Source: Gordonia bronchialis DSM 43247 (lineage in GTDB: Bacteria; Actinomycetota; Actinomycetes; Mycobacteriales; Mycobacteriaceae). From it: 64,000 bases of DNA. Made by a program: the position numbers and the translations under genes. The stretch lies in contig NC_013441.1 in assembly GCF_000024785.1 (NCBI RefSeq), forward strand, positions 1,178,001-1,242,000. Direction: 5' to 3'. Below, piece by piece: positions 48,996 to 58,389 of the stretch (the stretch's first letter is position 1; each line of letters opens with the position of its first letter). Below the pieces are notes generated by a model. The model did no database searches and was not told the DNA's origin. It worked only from the letters and a program-made list of their open reading frames with translations.

Positions 48996-49001
48996 ATTTT
49001 A
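48996..49001 (-). promoter_or_regulatory. -10 box of DUF732 gene (leaderless)
   Basis: TAAAAT on the minus strand lies 6 nt before the ATG at 48989. A-rich sequence is unusual in this GC-rich background. Confidence 0.55.
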
Positions 49002-49100
49002 TGCTTGGTAGAAGTGGGTGCCGTGTCGGCCAAGCGGATGATTTCAACCGCTGGGGCCAGTGATTTTGGCAATCGCCGTAGCCATTTGTAGTTGTCGCCT

Positions 49101-49106
49101 TAGTAT
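49101..49106 (+). promoter_or_regulatory. -10 box of small prophage gene (leaderless)
   Basis: TAGTAT lies 7 nt before ATG 49114, with no Shine-Dalgarno sequence. Confidence 0.45.
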
Positions 49107-49113
49107 CGCCTTC

Positions 49114-49329
49114 ATGGGCTGGCAGCGCGATCTCGAAAAGCAAGTCAAGGCGTCAATGCAAAGCGCTGTGGACAAGGCTCAGCGGACTGGCAAGGGCAAG
49201 TCTGTTACGAGCTTGGTGCGGTTGCTGGAGAAGGAGTTTGCGGCTGTTGGTGTCACCGGCATCGACCGCAAGCAGTTGACCGAGTGGGCCGAGCAGATTC
49301 GCGAGGGAGTCCGGATCAGGGTGAAGTAG
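49114..49329 (+). CDS. Small prophage protein, unknown function
   Basis: A 71-residue, charged and mostly helical protein (MGWQRDLEKQVKASMQSAVD, then RTGKGKSVTSLVRLLEKEFA). No domain is recognised and there is no membrane segment. The upstream open frame to 49060 adds a hydrophobic, Cys-containing stretch that is probably untranslated, because a -10 box lies 7 nt before ATG 49114. Confidence 0.5.
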   Translation: MGWQRDLEKQVKASMQSAVDKAQRTGKGKSVTSLVRLLEKEFAAVGVTGIDRKQLTEWAEQIREGVRIRVK

Positions 49330-49340
49330 CGTAGATTTGC

Positions 49341-49574
49341 TCACGCCCGGAAGGGTCCTTCGCTGCTGCTGGTGTGAATCTTGCGTCCCACCGATGCGGG
49401 GTTCGGTGTGGCGGTGTCGAGCAGGACGCCGCGTACCGCCTGATTCACGGTGTCTCGAACAGTGTCGTCGTCGATGTCGAGGGCCTTCATCACGGCATCC
49501 ACGATCGCGCCCGTATCCGGTTCTGGGTGTAGGTAGCGTCGTACATCTGCGGGGGTCAGATTCGCATGTGCCAT
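49341..49574 (-). CDS. Small prophage protein, unknown function
   Basis: A 77-residue protein (MAHANLTPADVRRYLHPEPD..., then DDDTVRDTVNQAVRGVLLDTA) with a clear Shine-Dalgarno sequence (AGGAGAA) before the ATG. It is the last of three leftward genes packed with short gaps or overlaps, a phage-like arrangement. No family recognised. Confidence 0.6.
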   Translation of the reverse strand: MAHANLTPADVRRYLHPEPDTGAIVDAVMKALDIDDDTVRDTVNQAVRGVLLDTATPNPASVGRKIHTSSSEGPFRA

Positions 49575-49593
49575 CAGGGGTTCTCCTTGGGTG

Positions 49594-49824
49594 TTAGGCG
49601 GCGTCGTCGGGGTGGTCGACGCCGCTGTTTGGGTTCAGGTCGTGGCGGCTGGTGTGGAGCCGCAGGACGTGGGGGCGGGTGCGGGCTTGCTCTATGTCCT
49701 CGTCGGTCAGTCGCAGAAACCGGGGCTCGTCGTCGGGGTCGCGGGTGTGAAGATGCGGACGTTCATCACCGATGCCGTGCCATGTTCGCGTGCCAAGCCG
49801 CAGCCTCAGCTTTGGCCTTCTCAT
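49594..49824 (-). CDS. Small prophage protein, unknown function
   Basis: A 76-residue, Asp/His/Arg-rich protein (DPDDEPRFLRLTDEDIEQART, then HVLRLHTSRHDLNPNSGVDHP). Its only visible start overlaps the end of the upstream coiled-coil gene by 59 bp. It ends 19 bp before the next leftward gene. No family recognised. Confidence 0.5.
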   Translation of the reverse strand: MRRPKLRLRLGTRTWHGIGDERPHLHTRDPDDEPRFLRLTDEDIEQARTRPHVLRLHTSRHDLNPNSGVDHPDDAA

Positions 49825-49987
49825 CGGCCTCGGCCTGTGCCTTCAACCGTGCGGTCTCCGCTGCACGCGCCTCGGCCTCTTCCCGCTCACGCTCAACCCG
49901 CTTGGCTTCCTCACGTGCAAGCGTGGCCTCTCGCACCGCAATGTTGCGGGCCTCAATCTCCGCGGCCTGAACAGAAGGAACACCCAA
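49766..49987 (-). CDS. Coiled-coil prophage protein, probably 5'-truncated
   Basis: About 73 residues of almost pure coiled coil (REEAKRVEREREEAEARAAE, then TARLKAQAEADEKAKAEAA) ending MARHR. Only weak starts exist (TTG at 49987 or GTG at 49936). The TTG shares a base with the ATG of the rightward gene, so the natural 5' end is probably missing and a rearrangement junction lies near 49985. Confidence 0.45.
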   Translation of the reverse strand: MGVPSVQAAEIEARNIAVREATLAREEAKRVEREREEAEARAAETARLKAQAEADEKAKAEAAAWHANMARHR

Positions 49988-50250
49988 TGGCTTCCAGGGA
50001 TGACCTGACCGACACACACTTCGCCGCCGCTCTCGGACTGGTTGCGGACTACCTCGACCCAGAAACGTCACGCGCAGAGCTGTTGCTGGCCTCCGCATCT
50101 GATCGCGACGCTGTGCTGGTCGCCCTCGCCGGTCTGGCTGCGGGGTGGTACGAGCAGGCTCACGCGCTCATGGACCTCTCTGACGGTCCGGCTGTGGCGA
50201 GCCGCGCCGACCTCGCCGCGTCGCTCAGACACGCAATCAACACCTTGTGA
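49987..50250 (+). CDS. Small prophage protein, unknown function
   Basis: An 87-residue, helical and Ala-rich protein (MASRDDLTDTHFAAALGLVA, then DRDAVLVALAGLAAGWYEQAH) with AGAAGGA upstream. Its stop codon overlaps the second TGACCA-type motif. No family recognised. It begins a rightward set with the two following genes. Confidence 0.62.
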   Translation: MASRDDLTDTHFAAALGLVADYLDPETSRAELLLASASDRDAVLVALAGLAAGWYEQAHALMDLSDGPAVASRADLAASLRHAINTL

Positions 50251-50264
50251 CCAGCACGTGACCA
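50248..50264 (+). repeat. TGACCA-N3-CG-TGACCA motif, copy 2
   Basis: The sequence is TGACCAGCACGTGACCA. It starts in the stop codon of the preceding gene and lies in the 92-bp gap before the next one. Confidence 0.6.
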
Positions 50265-50342
50265 ACACGTCTCTCACCACCGTCAATATCTCTTTGAGCG
50301 GACAACGAATCCGCAAGTAGCACAGGAGCACCAACGGAACCC

Positions 50343-50522
50343 ATGAACCAGTTCGTCACACGAGACGCCACCCTCGGCACTCTGGCCGTCCTGAAAGCGG
50401 GAGGCCCCGATGCCGCAGCAATTGTTGAAGCGACGCTCACCGAACTGGGCATCGCCGACGACGCCAAAGCATCCTGGCTGGCCAGTTTGAAGAACGACAC
50501 CACTGCAGAAGATCAGGAATAG
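50343..50522 (+). CDS. Very small prophage protein (59 aa), unknown function
   Basis: A 59-residue frame from ATG 50343 to TAG 50520-50522: MNQFVTRDATLGTLAVLKAG, then a helical middle, and DAKASWLASLKNDTTAEDQE. GGAA lies before the start. It is 12 bp ahead of the next rightward gene, whose Shine-Dalgarno (AGGGAGA) begins in its stop region, so the two are co-transcribed. No family recognised. Confidence 0.55.
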   Translation: MNQFVTRDATLGTLAVLKAGGPDAAAIVEATLTELGIADDAKASWLASLKNDTTAEDQE

Positions 50523-50534
50523 GGAGATCACCAC

Positions 50535-51158
50535 ATGGCCAAGACTGTCCCCACCATCGACGAAGCCGCCCAGGAAGTACAGGCCGCCGAACACGCTGTC
50601 ACCGAACTCGAAGCGAAGATCGCGGACGGCGACACCACCATCACCTCATCCGTGTTCCAGAAGGCCCGCGACGCACTCGACTTCGCCCGCCTCCGCGAGA
50701 AGGCCGCAGCGAAGAAGGCCGAGAAGGACGAGGTAGCGCAGCGTCAAGCAAAGATTGATGCTCTCGTGGCTGAGGCTGAAACCCTCACCGACATCACCGA
50801 TCTACAGGGGAAGTTCGCTGCTGTGGTTGATGCTGTCGGTGCTTTCCACAGCGCCCTCACCGCACGAGCCAAGACCGCGACCGAATTGGAGTCTCGCGCA
50901 TCCCGACTGGGTGTGTGGAAAAGGCCGAGGATCGACGAACGGGTGACAGTGCAGTCGTTCAAGCCTGCCGACTGGCTCAATGCCGCCATCCACGAGGGCA
51001 CGACCGGAGAACCCAAGTCGATGCCTGGGTACCTGCACGGCAGCGTGATGCACGACTCGAAGGCCGGTATTCACGGTCTGCATACCGCGGAGCGGGCCGC
51101 GCGGCCGATGGGGCGTTGTCCGATTCGATCTTCACCCGCACGTCATGGCCTTCCTTGA
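50535..51158 (+). CDS. Coiled-coil phage protein (possible head/scaffold type), 3' end rearranged
   Basis: Residues 1 to about 180 are a convincing phage protein: a long charged coiled coil (AAQEVQAAEHAVTELEAKIA, then RLREKAAAKKAEKDEVAQRQ) and a C-terminal part, FKPADWLNAAIHEGTTGEPK. From about residue 182 (51080-51125) the sequence becomes antisense to the tape-measure gene and looks foreign (RPMGRCPIRSSPARHGLP). The 3' end was probably replaced at a rearrangement junction. The function is unknown; scaffold-like composition is only a guess. Confidence 0.55.
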   Translation: MAKTVPTIDEAAQEVQAAEHAVTELEAKIADGDTTITSSVFQKARDALDFARLREKAAAKKAEKDEVAQRQAKIDALVAEAETLTDITDLQGKFAAVVDAVGAFHSALTARAKTATELESRASRLGVWKRPRIDERVTVQSFKPADWLNAAIHEGTTGEPKSMPGYLHGSVMHDSKAGIHGLHTAERAARPMGRCPIRSSPARHGLP

Positions 51159-52434
51159 TCGCCCACAGAATGTCTTTCATGATCGGCAAGAACTGGCCGC
51201 TAATGTCCGATGCGAGACTGGACAGCATGGCTGTGTCACTGCTCGACGTGTTCAGCTCTGGTGTCAAATTCCCAAGATCAACATTGCCGGTCGCCACCAT
51301 CTGCGCATACTTTTCGAGCGAGTTGTAGCCCGAGAACCCAGCTCCGGCAGCCAAATACAGCCAATCGTTCAAGCTGGTGGGCTTCATGTAGTCAGAAGTG
51401 TCCGCCGAATATCCGCCGAACCCGACCGACCCGCCAGCCGCGAACTTGCCGAGCTGCCCAGCGTTCAACTGCTTCAGGAACTTCCGAACCCCAGGCTGCT
51501 CAGCAACCTGCTTACGGATGATCTCCTCACCGGGCATCGCCCAAATCAGTTCCGAGTCCTGATTCCCGCTCCCGGCGACAGTGCCGCCGGCCGCGTGCTT
51601 CGGAATCGTCGTCGTCTTATACCCGGACGGATTGGCCTGCGCCTCCTTCAGATCGGCCTCAGCCTTGTCCCGCTTCTGCTTGGCCTTCTCCACCGCCTGC
51701 TCCGCCGACATCTTCTGCGACTCTTTAGCATCCGGTTTCAGCTCACGTTGCCGCTGCTCCGCGATCGCCAACGCAGTCTTCGCGTTCTCCAGGTCTTCGG
51801 TCGCCTCAGCAACCGTCTTCACCTTCGACCGACGAGTAGAAGTCCCATCCTTCTGCGGCGCGAAATCGCCACGCCCATTGATGTAGTCGTTCCACTCCTG
51901 CTGCTTCTTGTAGTCGTTGATGAGGCGGTCCCGATACTCCTTCTCACCCTTCCACCAGAACGGCTCCAACGGATTCTTCAATGTCAACTCAAACACGTTG
52001 GGGTCTTCCGGCTTGTCCCGGTACACGATCTGTTGCTGTGTGCCGGCACCATCAGTGCCGTCCGTGCCCGTGGGGACACCGTTGGTGCCAATGATGGTGG
52101 TTACGATCCCCGCCCGCAACGCATCCTCATCCTCACGGCCCGACATACCCGCACCCCACGGCGCGCCACCCGACTTGTCGAAGATGCGAGCCGCAACAAT
52201 CGCCTGCTGCTGCGGAGTGGCCTGACCCGCCGTTGGGGCGAACTCATCACCACCATTCGACGCCCACGTGCCCTTAGCGATCTGGAACAGACCGCTGGCC
52301 TCGTTGCCACCCGAGTTGGCGTCCTGCACACCCTGCACAATGCTTGGGTTGCCGCCAGACTCACGCTTGATGAGCGCAGCCCACGCCGGATCAGTGGAAG
52401 TCCACGTCCCGTCCGGGTTTTGCACAAGAGGGAT
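50977..52434 (-). pseudogene. Tape-measure protein, C-terminal part with lytic transglycosylase-like domain (severed)
   Basis: The frame resumes after the IS3 copy as PLVQNPDGTWTSTDPAWAAL. A transglycosylase/Rpf-like domain follows with a catalytic-type Glu in IKRESGGNP, and EASGLFQIAKGTWASNGG. A long charged coiled coil (ENAKTALAIAEQRQRELKP) and Gly-rich segments come next. Tape-measure proteins with muralytic domains help phage DNA entry. The last 45 codons (below about 51110) run into antisense of the rightward gene, so the native C-terminus is lost as well. Confidence 0.72.
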
Positions 52435-52464
52435 TGAATCGCCCCGGGTTTGCTGGAGGCTCGG

Positions 52465-53433
52465 TTAGTTGGTTCCGGCCTCTGCTGGGACCGGGTTCTC
52501 ACGGTAGCTGGTGACCGTGTGGGCCGCCCAGTAGGCGGCCTCGTACTCGACCGGCGGGACGTGTCCGATCTCGCCGTGCAGACGGCGGTGGTTGAACCAC
52601 TCGATGTACTCGGCGACCGCGATCTCGACGTCGCCGACACCGCCCCACCCGCTCTTCGGGCGCATGATCGGGTTGCGGATACATTCCGCCTTGAATAACG
52701 AGTTGAACGCCTCGGCCATCGCGTTGTCATACGAATCACCCTTGGAGCCAACCGAAGTCACCGCTTCAGCTTCGGCGAGACGCTCGGTGTAACGAATCGC
52801 TCGATACTGCACTCCGCGGTCCGAGTGGTGAATCAGTCCGGCCACATCCTGGCCGGCACGATCACGCGCCCACAATCCCATGTCTAAGGCGTCCAATGCG
52901 AGGTCGGTGTGCATCGTGGTCGAGACCTGCCAGCCGACGACCACGCGCGAGTACACGTCGAGGATGAACGCCGCGTACACCCACCCGGAGTGGGTGCGGA
53001 TGTAGGTCAGGTCCGCCACCCACAAGGTGTTCGGCGCCTCGGCGGTGAACTGCCGGCCGACTCGGTCGGCCGGTTGCGGGGTTTCGGCGCCATCGCTGCG
53101 GGTGGTCCTGCGTGTCTTCAACCTCGGTATCCCTTGCAGTCCATCGGCTTTCATCAATCGTTCGACAGTGCAGCGCGCCACGTCGATATCCTTTCTGCGT
53201 AGTTCGGCGTGGACCTTGCGGGCACCGTAGACGCCGAGATTGTCGGCGTGCACGGTGCGGATCTCGCCGAGCATCTCCCGGTCACGCACCGTGCGTGGCG
53301 CCTCGGTCTTGTTCGCACTCAGGTGGGCTCGTACCGTGGACGGAGCGATCTGGGCGGCCGTGTCGCGTAGGGCCGCGCAGATCGGATCGACTCCGTGTTC
53401 GTCGCGAGAAGCGGCGACGAACTCCACGATCAA
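52465..53433 (-). CDS. IS3-family transposase OrfB
   Basis: A 322-residue DDE integrase-like catalytic subunit. The HTH_21-like N-terminal part (YGARKVHAELRRKDIDVARCTVERLMK) precedes the rve domain with D in VADLTYIRTHSGW, D in LIHHSDRGVQY and E in YDNAMAEAFNSLFKAE. The TTG start overlaps the orfA stop. The active protein is probably the OrfAB fusion made by -1 slippage on the T7 run (A7 on the plus strand, about 53461-53467). Confidence 0.93.
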   Translation of the reverse strand: MIVEFVAASRDEHGVDPICAALRDTAAQIAPSTVRAHLSANKTEAPRTVRDREMLGEIRTVHADNLGVYGARKVHAELRRKDIDVARCTVERLMKADGLQGIPRLKTRRTTRSDGAETPQPADRVGRQFTAEAPNTLWVADLTYIRTHSGWVYAAFILDVYSRVVVGWQVSTTMHTDLALDALDMGLWARDRAGQDVAGLIHHSDRGVQYRAIRYTERLAEAEAVTSVGSKGDSYDNAMAEAFNSLFKAECIRNPIMRPKSGWGGVGDVEIAVAEYIEWFNHRRLHGEIGHVPPVEYEAAYWAAHTVTSYRENPVPAEAGTN

Positions 53434-53756
53434 CGCTGTGGGCGGTCGATCTCCGCGGCAAAAAAAGCCGACGCCTGCTTCAAGATCGTGTTCGCCCGCC
53501 GCAGCTCGCGGTTCTCCCGCTCGAGCTGCGCGATCCGCTCGGAATCGCTGCTCGTGGTACCCGGCCGCTGCCCGCCATCGATTTCGGCTTGCTTGACCCA
53601 GGTGCGTAGCGCCTCCGGGTGCACACCGAGTTGATCGCCGATCCGTTTGAACGCTCCCGGCCGTGTGGCCGGGTCCTTGCGGGCTTCCACCGCCATCCGC
53701 GTCGCTCGCTCCTTCAGCTCAATGCTGTACTTCCGAGGTGCTGCCATGCTCTCCAT
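53430..53756 (-). CDS. IS3-family transposase OrfA
   Basis: A 108-residue protein. A helix-turn-helix of HTH_Tnp_1 type (KRIGDQLGVHPEALRTWVKQAE) binds the terminal repeats, followed by a leucine-zipper-like coiled coil (SERIAQLERENRELRRANTI). The coding sequence passes the T7 slippery site just before its stop. An alternative start lies three codons downstream. Confidence 0.92.
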   Translation of the reverse strand: MESMAAPRKYSIELKERATRMAVEARKDPATRPGAFKRIGDQLGVHPEALRTWVKQAEIDGGQRPGTTSSDSERIAQLERENRELRRANTILKQASAFFAAEIDRPQR

Positions 53757-53799
53757 CCTTCACAGGTTCGAGAGCCTCCGACGAACCCGGGGCGGTTCA

Positions 53800-56700
53800 G
53801 AGTACCCTGCTGCTGCTGATCCGAGTTCACACCCTCAACCAACGCCGCTGACTGTCGCGTATGCACATGATCCGTATGGCCTGAGTAGTCGGCAGCAAAG
53901 TAGGAGCCGTCCGTGTCGGGTTTCCCACCTGCCCAACCAATCCGCTGACCAGTCTGCGGGTTCTGCCAAATGATCTGCTCCAACTGCGGCATCTGCGGTG
54001 CCACCGAAATCAGATACTCGGCGAACCGTTGCATCGCATCCACCGCACCCGACCAGTCGATACCCCGATTCAGTTGTTGTGGGTTCGGTGCGTAACCGGC
54101 CTCGCCCCGGTCCGATTCCTGATGCCCCGCATACGTGGACGCCTGAACCCCAAACTTGGAGCCCAGTTCACCCACCCAGGGTGGGAATCCGCTACCGCCG
54201 TAGGAGATTGCGGTGCCGGGTTGCAGTCCGTAGCTACCGGCGACCAAACCGCCGTCGGCGTATCCGCCGAGAGTGGGTATCTGCCCGGTCCGGTTCATGT
54301 AGTCCAGGGCACCCGGATTCTCCCGCTCAATCCTGTTCTGGGATTCCTTCTTGATGACGTACTCGTCGGCGTGCACGATGCCAGCTTCTTGATACTTGTG
54401 CCCCGGACCTGTCCAACCACCAGCAGAATGGAACTGGCGTGCCGCGCCAGGCACATTCGCCACACCGTTATTCGGGGTGTAGCCCTGCGTGTTCTGCATG
54501 ACGACCGACACATACTTCGTTTCCGGTCGGGTAACTCGCTGCATTTCACGCCAAAACGCATCCGTGGAGGCCTTGATGATCACCGATCCATCCGGCAATG
54601 TCTCGGTTTGCACGCCGAGCTGCTGTAGACGCGCCATCACCTCAGGTGAGGTATCGGTGATCCTCACCTTCCCATCAGGCAATGCCTGAGTTTGAATTCC
54701 CAGCTTTTCCAACTCACGACCAACAGCGACCGCCGTAGACGAAATACGGATCGTCTTCACGCCGTTGCGGTCGATTTCCTCCAACTTGTAGCCGAGTTGT
54801 TCCAGGGCGACGCGGGTTTGGTCGGTGATGTCATCCGCGCGAACCTCGATCGTCTTCGGCTGCCCCGGCTGGATACGCTCCAACTGGGAGTACACCAACC
54901 CAAGCTGCTGTTGTGTGGTGTCTGCGCCCCGCAAGTTCATGGTCAGGTCGATCGTCGATCCGCCCAAGTTCTGGTACGCGGCACGGATACGATCAATCGA
55001 CACACCATACTGCTGCGCCAACTGGGCGAACGTCTTCTCATTCTCCTGATTGACGCGACCCATGTCGCCGTTGTTCGCGGCCACATCAGCAGCAGCATCA
55101 GCCATATCCTTCAACGTGCCATGCAGATTCGCACCGTTGGCCTGGAACGTATCAATGCTGCCGTTCGCGGCGACCAGCGAATCACCAAACCCCTGCGTCC
55201 GGTCAATCGCCTGATCCAACTGCTCATTCACTTGGGCGATGGTTTCCGCGTACTGTGCGGTCGCCTCCTGCACCGTACGCGCCGGATTCATGGCGTCCAT
55301 CGCAGCCTTCAAAGCATCAGCCTTATCCGCAGCCGAAGCAGTCTCATCCCCCAACTTGGCGACCGCAGTCGCAGCCTCCTCGAACCCAGGAGTTACCCGC
55401 CGCGCAGCTTCTCGCTGCTCCACAAACTTGGCCCGCATCTCCGACAACTGAGCCGCAGCCAACGAACCCGAATCGCCCGTCTGCGCGAGACGCGAAGCGA
55501 GAGAAGCGAACTGGTCATCCGAGCCATACACGCTCCGCGACAACTGTTCGGTCGACATCCCGAGGTCGTCAATGGCCTTACGTGCCTCATCAGCCTGCTT
55601 GGCCGCATCGTTCGTCGCATCCTCGGTGTGGAACGCCAGCTTGAACACGCCACCAACCGATTTGAGCGTGTCCCACGTCGACTTCTGCTTAGCCGCCGCC
55701 GTATCCAACGTTTCGAGATAGCTGTCTAACTCGCCCGTAGCCTTCGACCACACCTCGTTCGACATTTCACCACGTGTAGCCTGCAACGCCTCCCGCAACC
55801 CGATCTCGCTGTCCTCTAGACGCTCTACCGCCTCACGATGGGCCTCAGCCTTCGCGGTGTTCTCCGCGTGCTGCTGTGCCAGCATCAACGCCGCCACACT
55901 CGCCGCCGCAAACGCCGCACCCAACGGCCCACCAAACAGGCTCACAACCGAGGACCCGGCCGCACGCAACCCCGTCATCGAGGCGGCAGCCACACCCGCC
56001 GACCGGCCGAACCGGTCCGCCCCGGCCGCGCCTTGCAGAAACGACGACTGCATACGGGCAACCACCGGCGCGTGCTGCCCTAGCTGTGCGATTGAGGAAC
56101 CGAAGCGTCCCATCTGCACCGCACCGACCCGACCGGCCTGCACAACAGCATTGTTCGCGGTCGCTAACCGGCCCATCGCGGCAGCACCAGACAGTGCGTT
56201 CGCAGCCAGGGGTGCCATCGTCGCCGTCACCCGCGCCATCACAGGAGGAATCAGCTTGAACGCCACGAACGCGGCAGCCAACGCCGTCACCGCCACCTGA
56301 TTGTTCGACATCAGACCAGCAACCGACGACAGCAGCGGCTCCAACACTTGCAGCACGCCGGTCGCTGCCTGCATGACTGTCAACAACACATGCCACGCCC
56401 CGACACCAATCGCAGCGGCAGCCTTCCCCAACGATGCTGTGATAGTGCCCAGAGCAGGACCCAGGGCGGCAGCGGCAGACACGAGTCCTGTCAGGGCGTC
56501 CCGCGTCGACTCCACCAACTGCGACAACCGAGCCTTGTTGTTCGGGTCGTTCAATCCTGCCGAGATAGCCGCAGCCATCTCCTTCGACTTCGACACCAGG
56601 CCGTCAATCGCGGACGACGCACCATTCGCCGCAGCCGTCAACGGCCCCTTAATCGCGTCATAAATCGTCAACGACGCTTCTTCGAAGTTGTTTTTCAGGT

Positions 56701-57745
56701 TCTCCCACGCACCCGGCAAACCCTGCATCTTCGCCGCAGCCACCGCAGCCGCCGATCCGGACTGATCCATCGCGACACGCATCTTCGCGAAACCATCCGC
56801 GCCCTGCTGCGCCGCAATCCCACTAAGCCGCATAGCATCCGAACCAAACAAGGTGGCAGTAGCGGCCTGATACTGCTCGGCGGTCATCCGTTTCGACGCG
56901 GCCTGCAACTGCCCGAACAGCGTTTCCATGCCCGCGAACCTGCCGTTCGCGTCATACACGGTTAGCCCGAGTTCCTTGATCGCCGTCTGCGCCGGGTCAC
57001 TCGTATCCGTCAACGCCAACAACGCCGACTTCAGCAGGGTGCCGGCATCCGACCCTTGGATACCCGCATTCGCCATCAACGCGATCGACGCGGCAGTGTC
57101 CGTCATCGACAACCCGAACTGGTTCGCCACCGCGCCGGACTGTTGCAGCGCCGACGCCACATCGGTGATCTCCGCAGACGAAGCGTTCGCGGCGTTCGCC
57201 AGAATATCGGATGCTTTGCCCGCATAGTCAGCCTGCAACCCGAACGCCTGCAATGCTTGCGACTGGATGGTTGCGGCCTCAGCGGCTTCGATCTGCGCGG
57301 CGGCAGCCAACTGGAGTGTGCCTTTCGCGGCCTGCATCGACTGCTCGACAGTGAAACCACCCTTAGCGAGTTCGAGCATGGCGTTCGCAGCATCCACCGA
57401 CGAGGTGCCCGCCAACGAGCTGTCGGTGCCCAACTGTCGGGCAGCCGCGGACACCGCCTGCAACTGCGACGCCGACGCCCCCGACACCGCCTGCATCGTG
57501 TTCAAAGCGGTGGTGAAATCCATACCAGCCGTTACAGCAGACTTGAGGACCCCCGCCACCGACATGACACCACCGGCCACACCAACAAACTTGAGCGCCG
57601 AGGATACGCGGGTCGCCGCACCGGACAGGCCAGTCAACGATCGTTGCGCCCGCCCCGCCTGCCCCTCCGCAGCCGCCAACCCAGCCCGAAACTGGTCACC
57701 TTCAAGCCGCAGATAGGCGACAAGCTCACCAACGTTTAACGCCAT
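53800..57745 (-). pseudogene. Phage tail tape-measure protein, N-terminal part (IS3-disrupted)
   Basis: About 1315 residues. The N-terminal phage-tail TP901-type tape-measure core has MALNVGELVAYLRLEGDQFR, and LKSAVTAGMDFTTALNTMQ followed by ANAMLELAKGGFTVEQSMQAA. Hydrophobic segments lie near residues 480-560. Helical repeats follow, then a tail domain with DGSYFAADYSGHTDHVHTRQ, a His-rich hydrolase-like motif. Reading is cut at NSDQQQQGTL by IS3 copy 1; the remainder lies across the IS. ATG 57745 is the start. Without the junction intact the phage cannot build a normal tail. Confidence 0.88.
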
Positions 57746-57820
57746 CAAAGACTCCGATCAAAAATGACCTGCGGATTAGGTATCCGACAGGTTGAAGAAA
57801 CGTGCTGGTAGAAGGACGGT

Positions 57821-57837
57821 TGGTCACGTCCTGGTCA
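57821..57837 (-). repeat. TGACCA-N3-CG-TGACCA motif, copy 3
   Basis: On the minus strand it reads TGACCAGGACGTGACCA, overlapping the last codons of the HTH gene and lying upstream of the tape-measure gene. Confidence 0.6.
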
Positions 57838-58318
57838 CGCGCTCCGCGTGCTGCTCGCGTTCCTCAGCAGCAATCACCGCCGCCATATCGTCCTGCAACT
57901 TGAGGATCGCAGACTTGGCCTCATCGGCATCAGCCCCAGACGGGGCCAACTCACCAAGAATCGAGTGCGAACGGATCAACCGCTCAATCGCATTCGCAAT
58001 GTCAGCGAGGGCACGAGAATCTGCGGGGTCGTCCGTCGACCACAACCGCTCACGCAGATTCATCACATCCGCCAGCAGTCGCGACGCAAGCTCACGACGT
58101 TCGGCCTTGATCCGCTCATGCTGAGCACGAGCACCAACGGGCACCCCCGACCAGGCCAAACCCATACGCTTCGACCACCGTGACAACGCGGGCTGCTTGA
58201 CCCCAAGCTCCTTAGCAATCGCATTCTGCGATTGACCCGCCGCGTGGGCGGCACGAATCGCCGCCTCCTGGTCCTCGGTAGGCTCCCAGCGCGCCGTCAC
58301 CTTTTGATACCCCAGCAC
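57824..58318 (-). CDS. Phage helix-turn-helix protein (possible small terminase-like), 5' end uncertain
   Basis: A 164-residue protein. The HTH (AGQSQNAIAKELGVKQPALSRWSKRMG, residues about 30-57) is followed by a helical region rich in Arg/Glu/Ala (RIKAERRELASRLLADVMNL). Such proteins in actinophages are often called small terminase or DNA-binding proteins; this one could be either. The frame stays open upstream through RRAACRYPCAH to the border of IS3 copy 2, so the native start may have been cut off. In intact siphophages many head genes separate such a gene from the tape measure; here they are adjacent. Confidence 0.6.
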   Translation of the reverse strand: MLGYQKVTARWEPTEDQEAAIRAAHAAGQSQNAIAKELGVKQPALSRWSKRMGLAWSGVPVGARAQHERIKAERRELASRLLADVMNLRERLWSTDDPADSRALADIANAIERLIRSHSILGELAPSGADADEAKSAILKLQDDMAAVIAAEEREQHAERVTRT

Positions 58319-58389
58319 GTGCGCGCACGGATAACGACAAGCAGCGCGGCGTGCGGCTTTGAATCGCCCCGGGTTTGCTGGAGGCTCGG

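Larger units (their letters stand above)
52435..53799. mobile_element. IS3-family element, copy 1 (intact, 1365 bp)
   Basis: Bounded by imperfect inverted repeats TGAAYCGCCCCGGGTTYG... of about 28 bp (left end TGAATC at 52435, right end complement of TGAACC at 53799). It carries orfA and orfB on the minus strand with a T7 slippery run. It splits the tape-measure gene. The flanks (GAT left, GAG right) do not match, so no 3-4-bp target duplication is visible. It is the same length as copy 2, and the encoded proteins are identical. Confidence 0.92.

Noticed and set aside
48340..51158. Phage defence or anti-phage system in the small-gene region
   Set aside because: I looked for nuclease, helicase, reverse-transcriptase or TIR motifs and found none; the small proteins are simply unrecognised.
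53998..57739. Several rightward frames of 66-345 residues over the tape-measure gene
   Set aside because: Antisense to a long coherent tape-measure sequence; no ribosome-binding sites or motifs.
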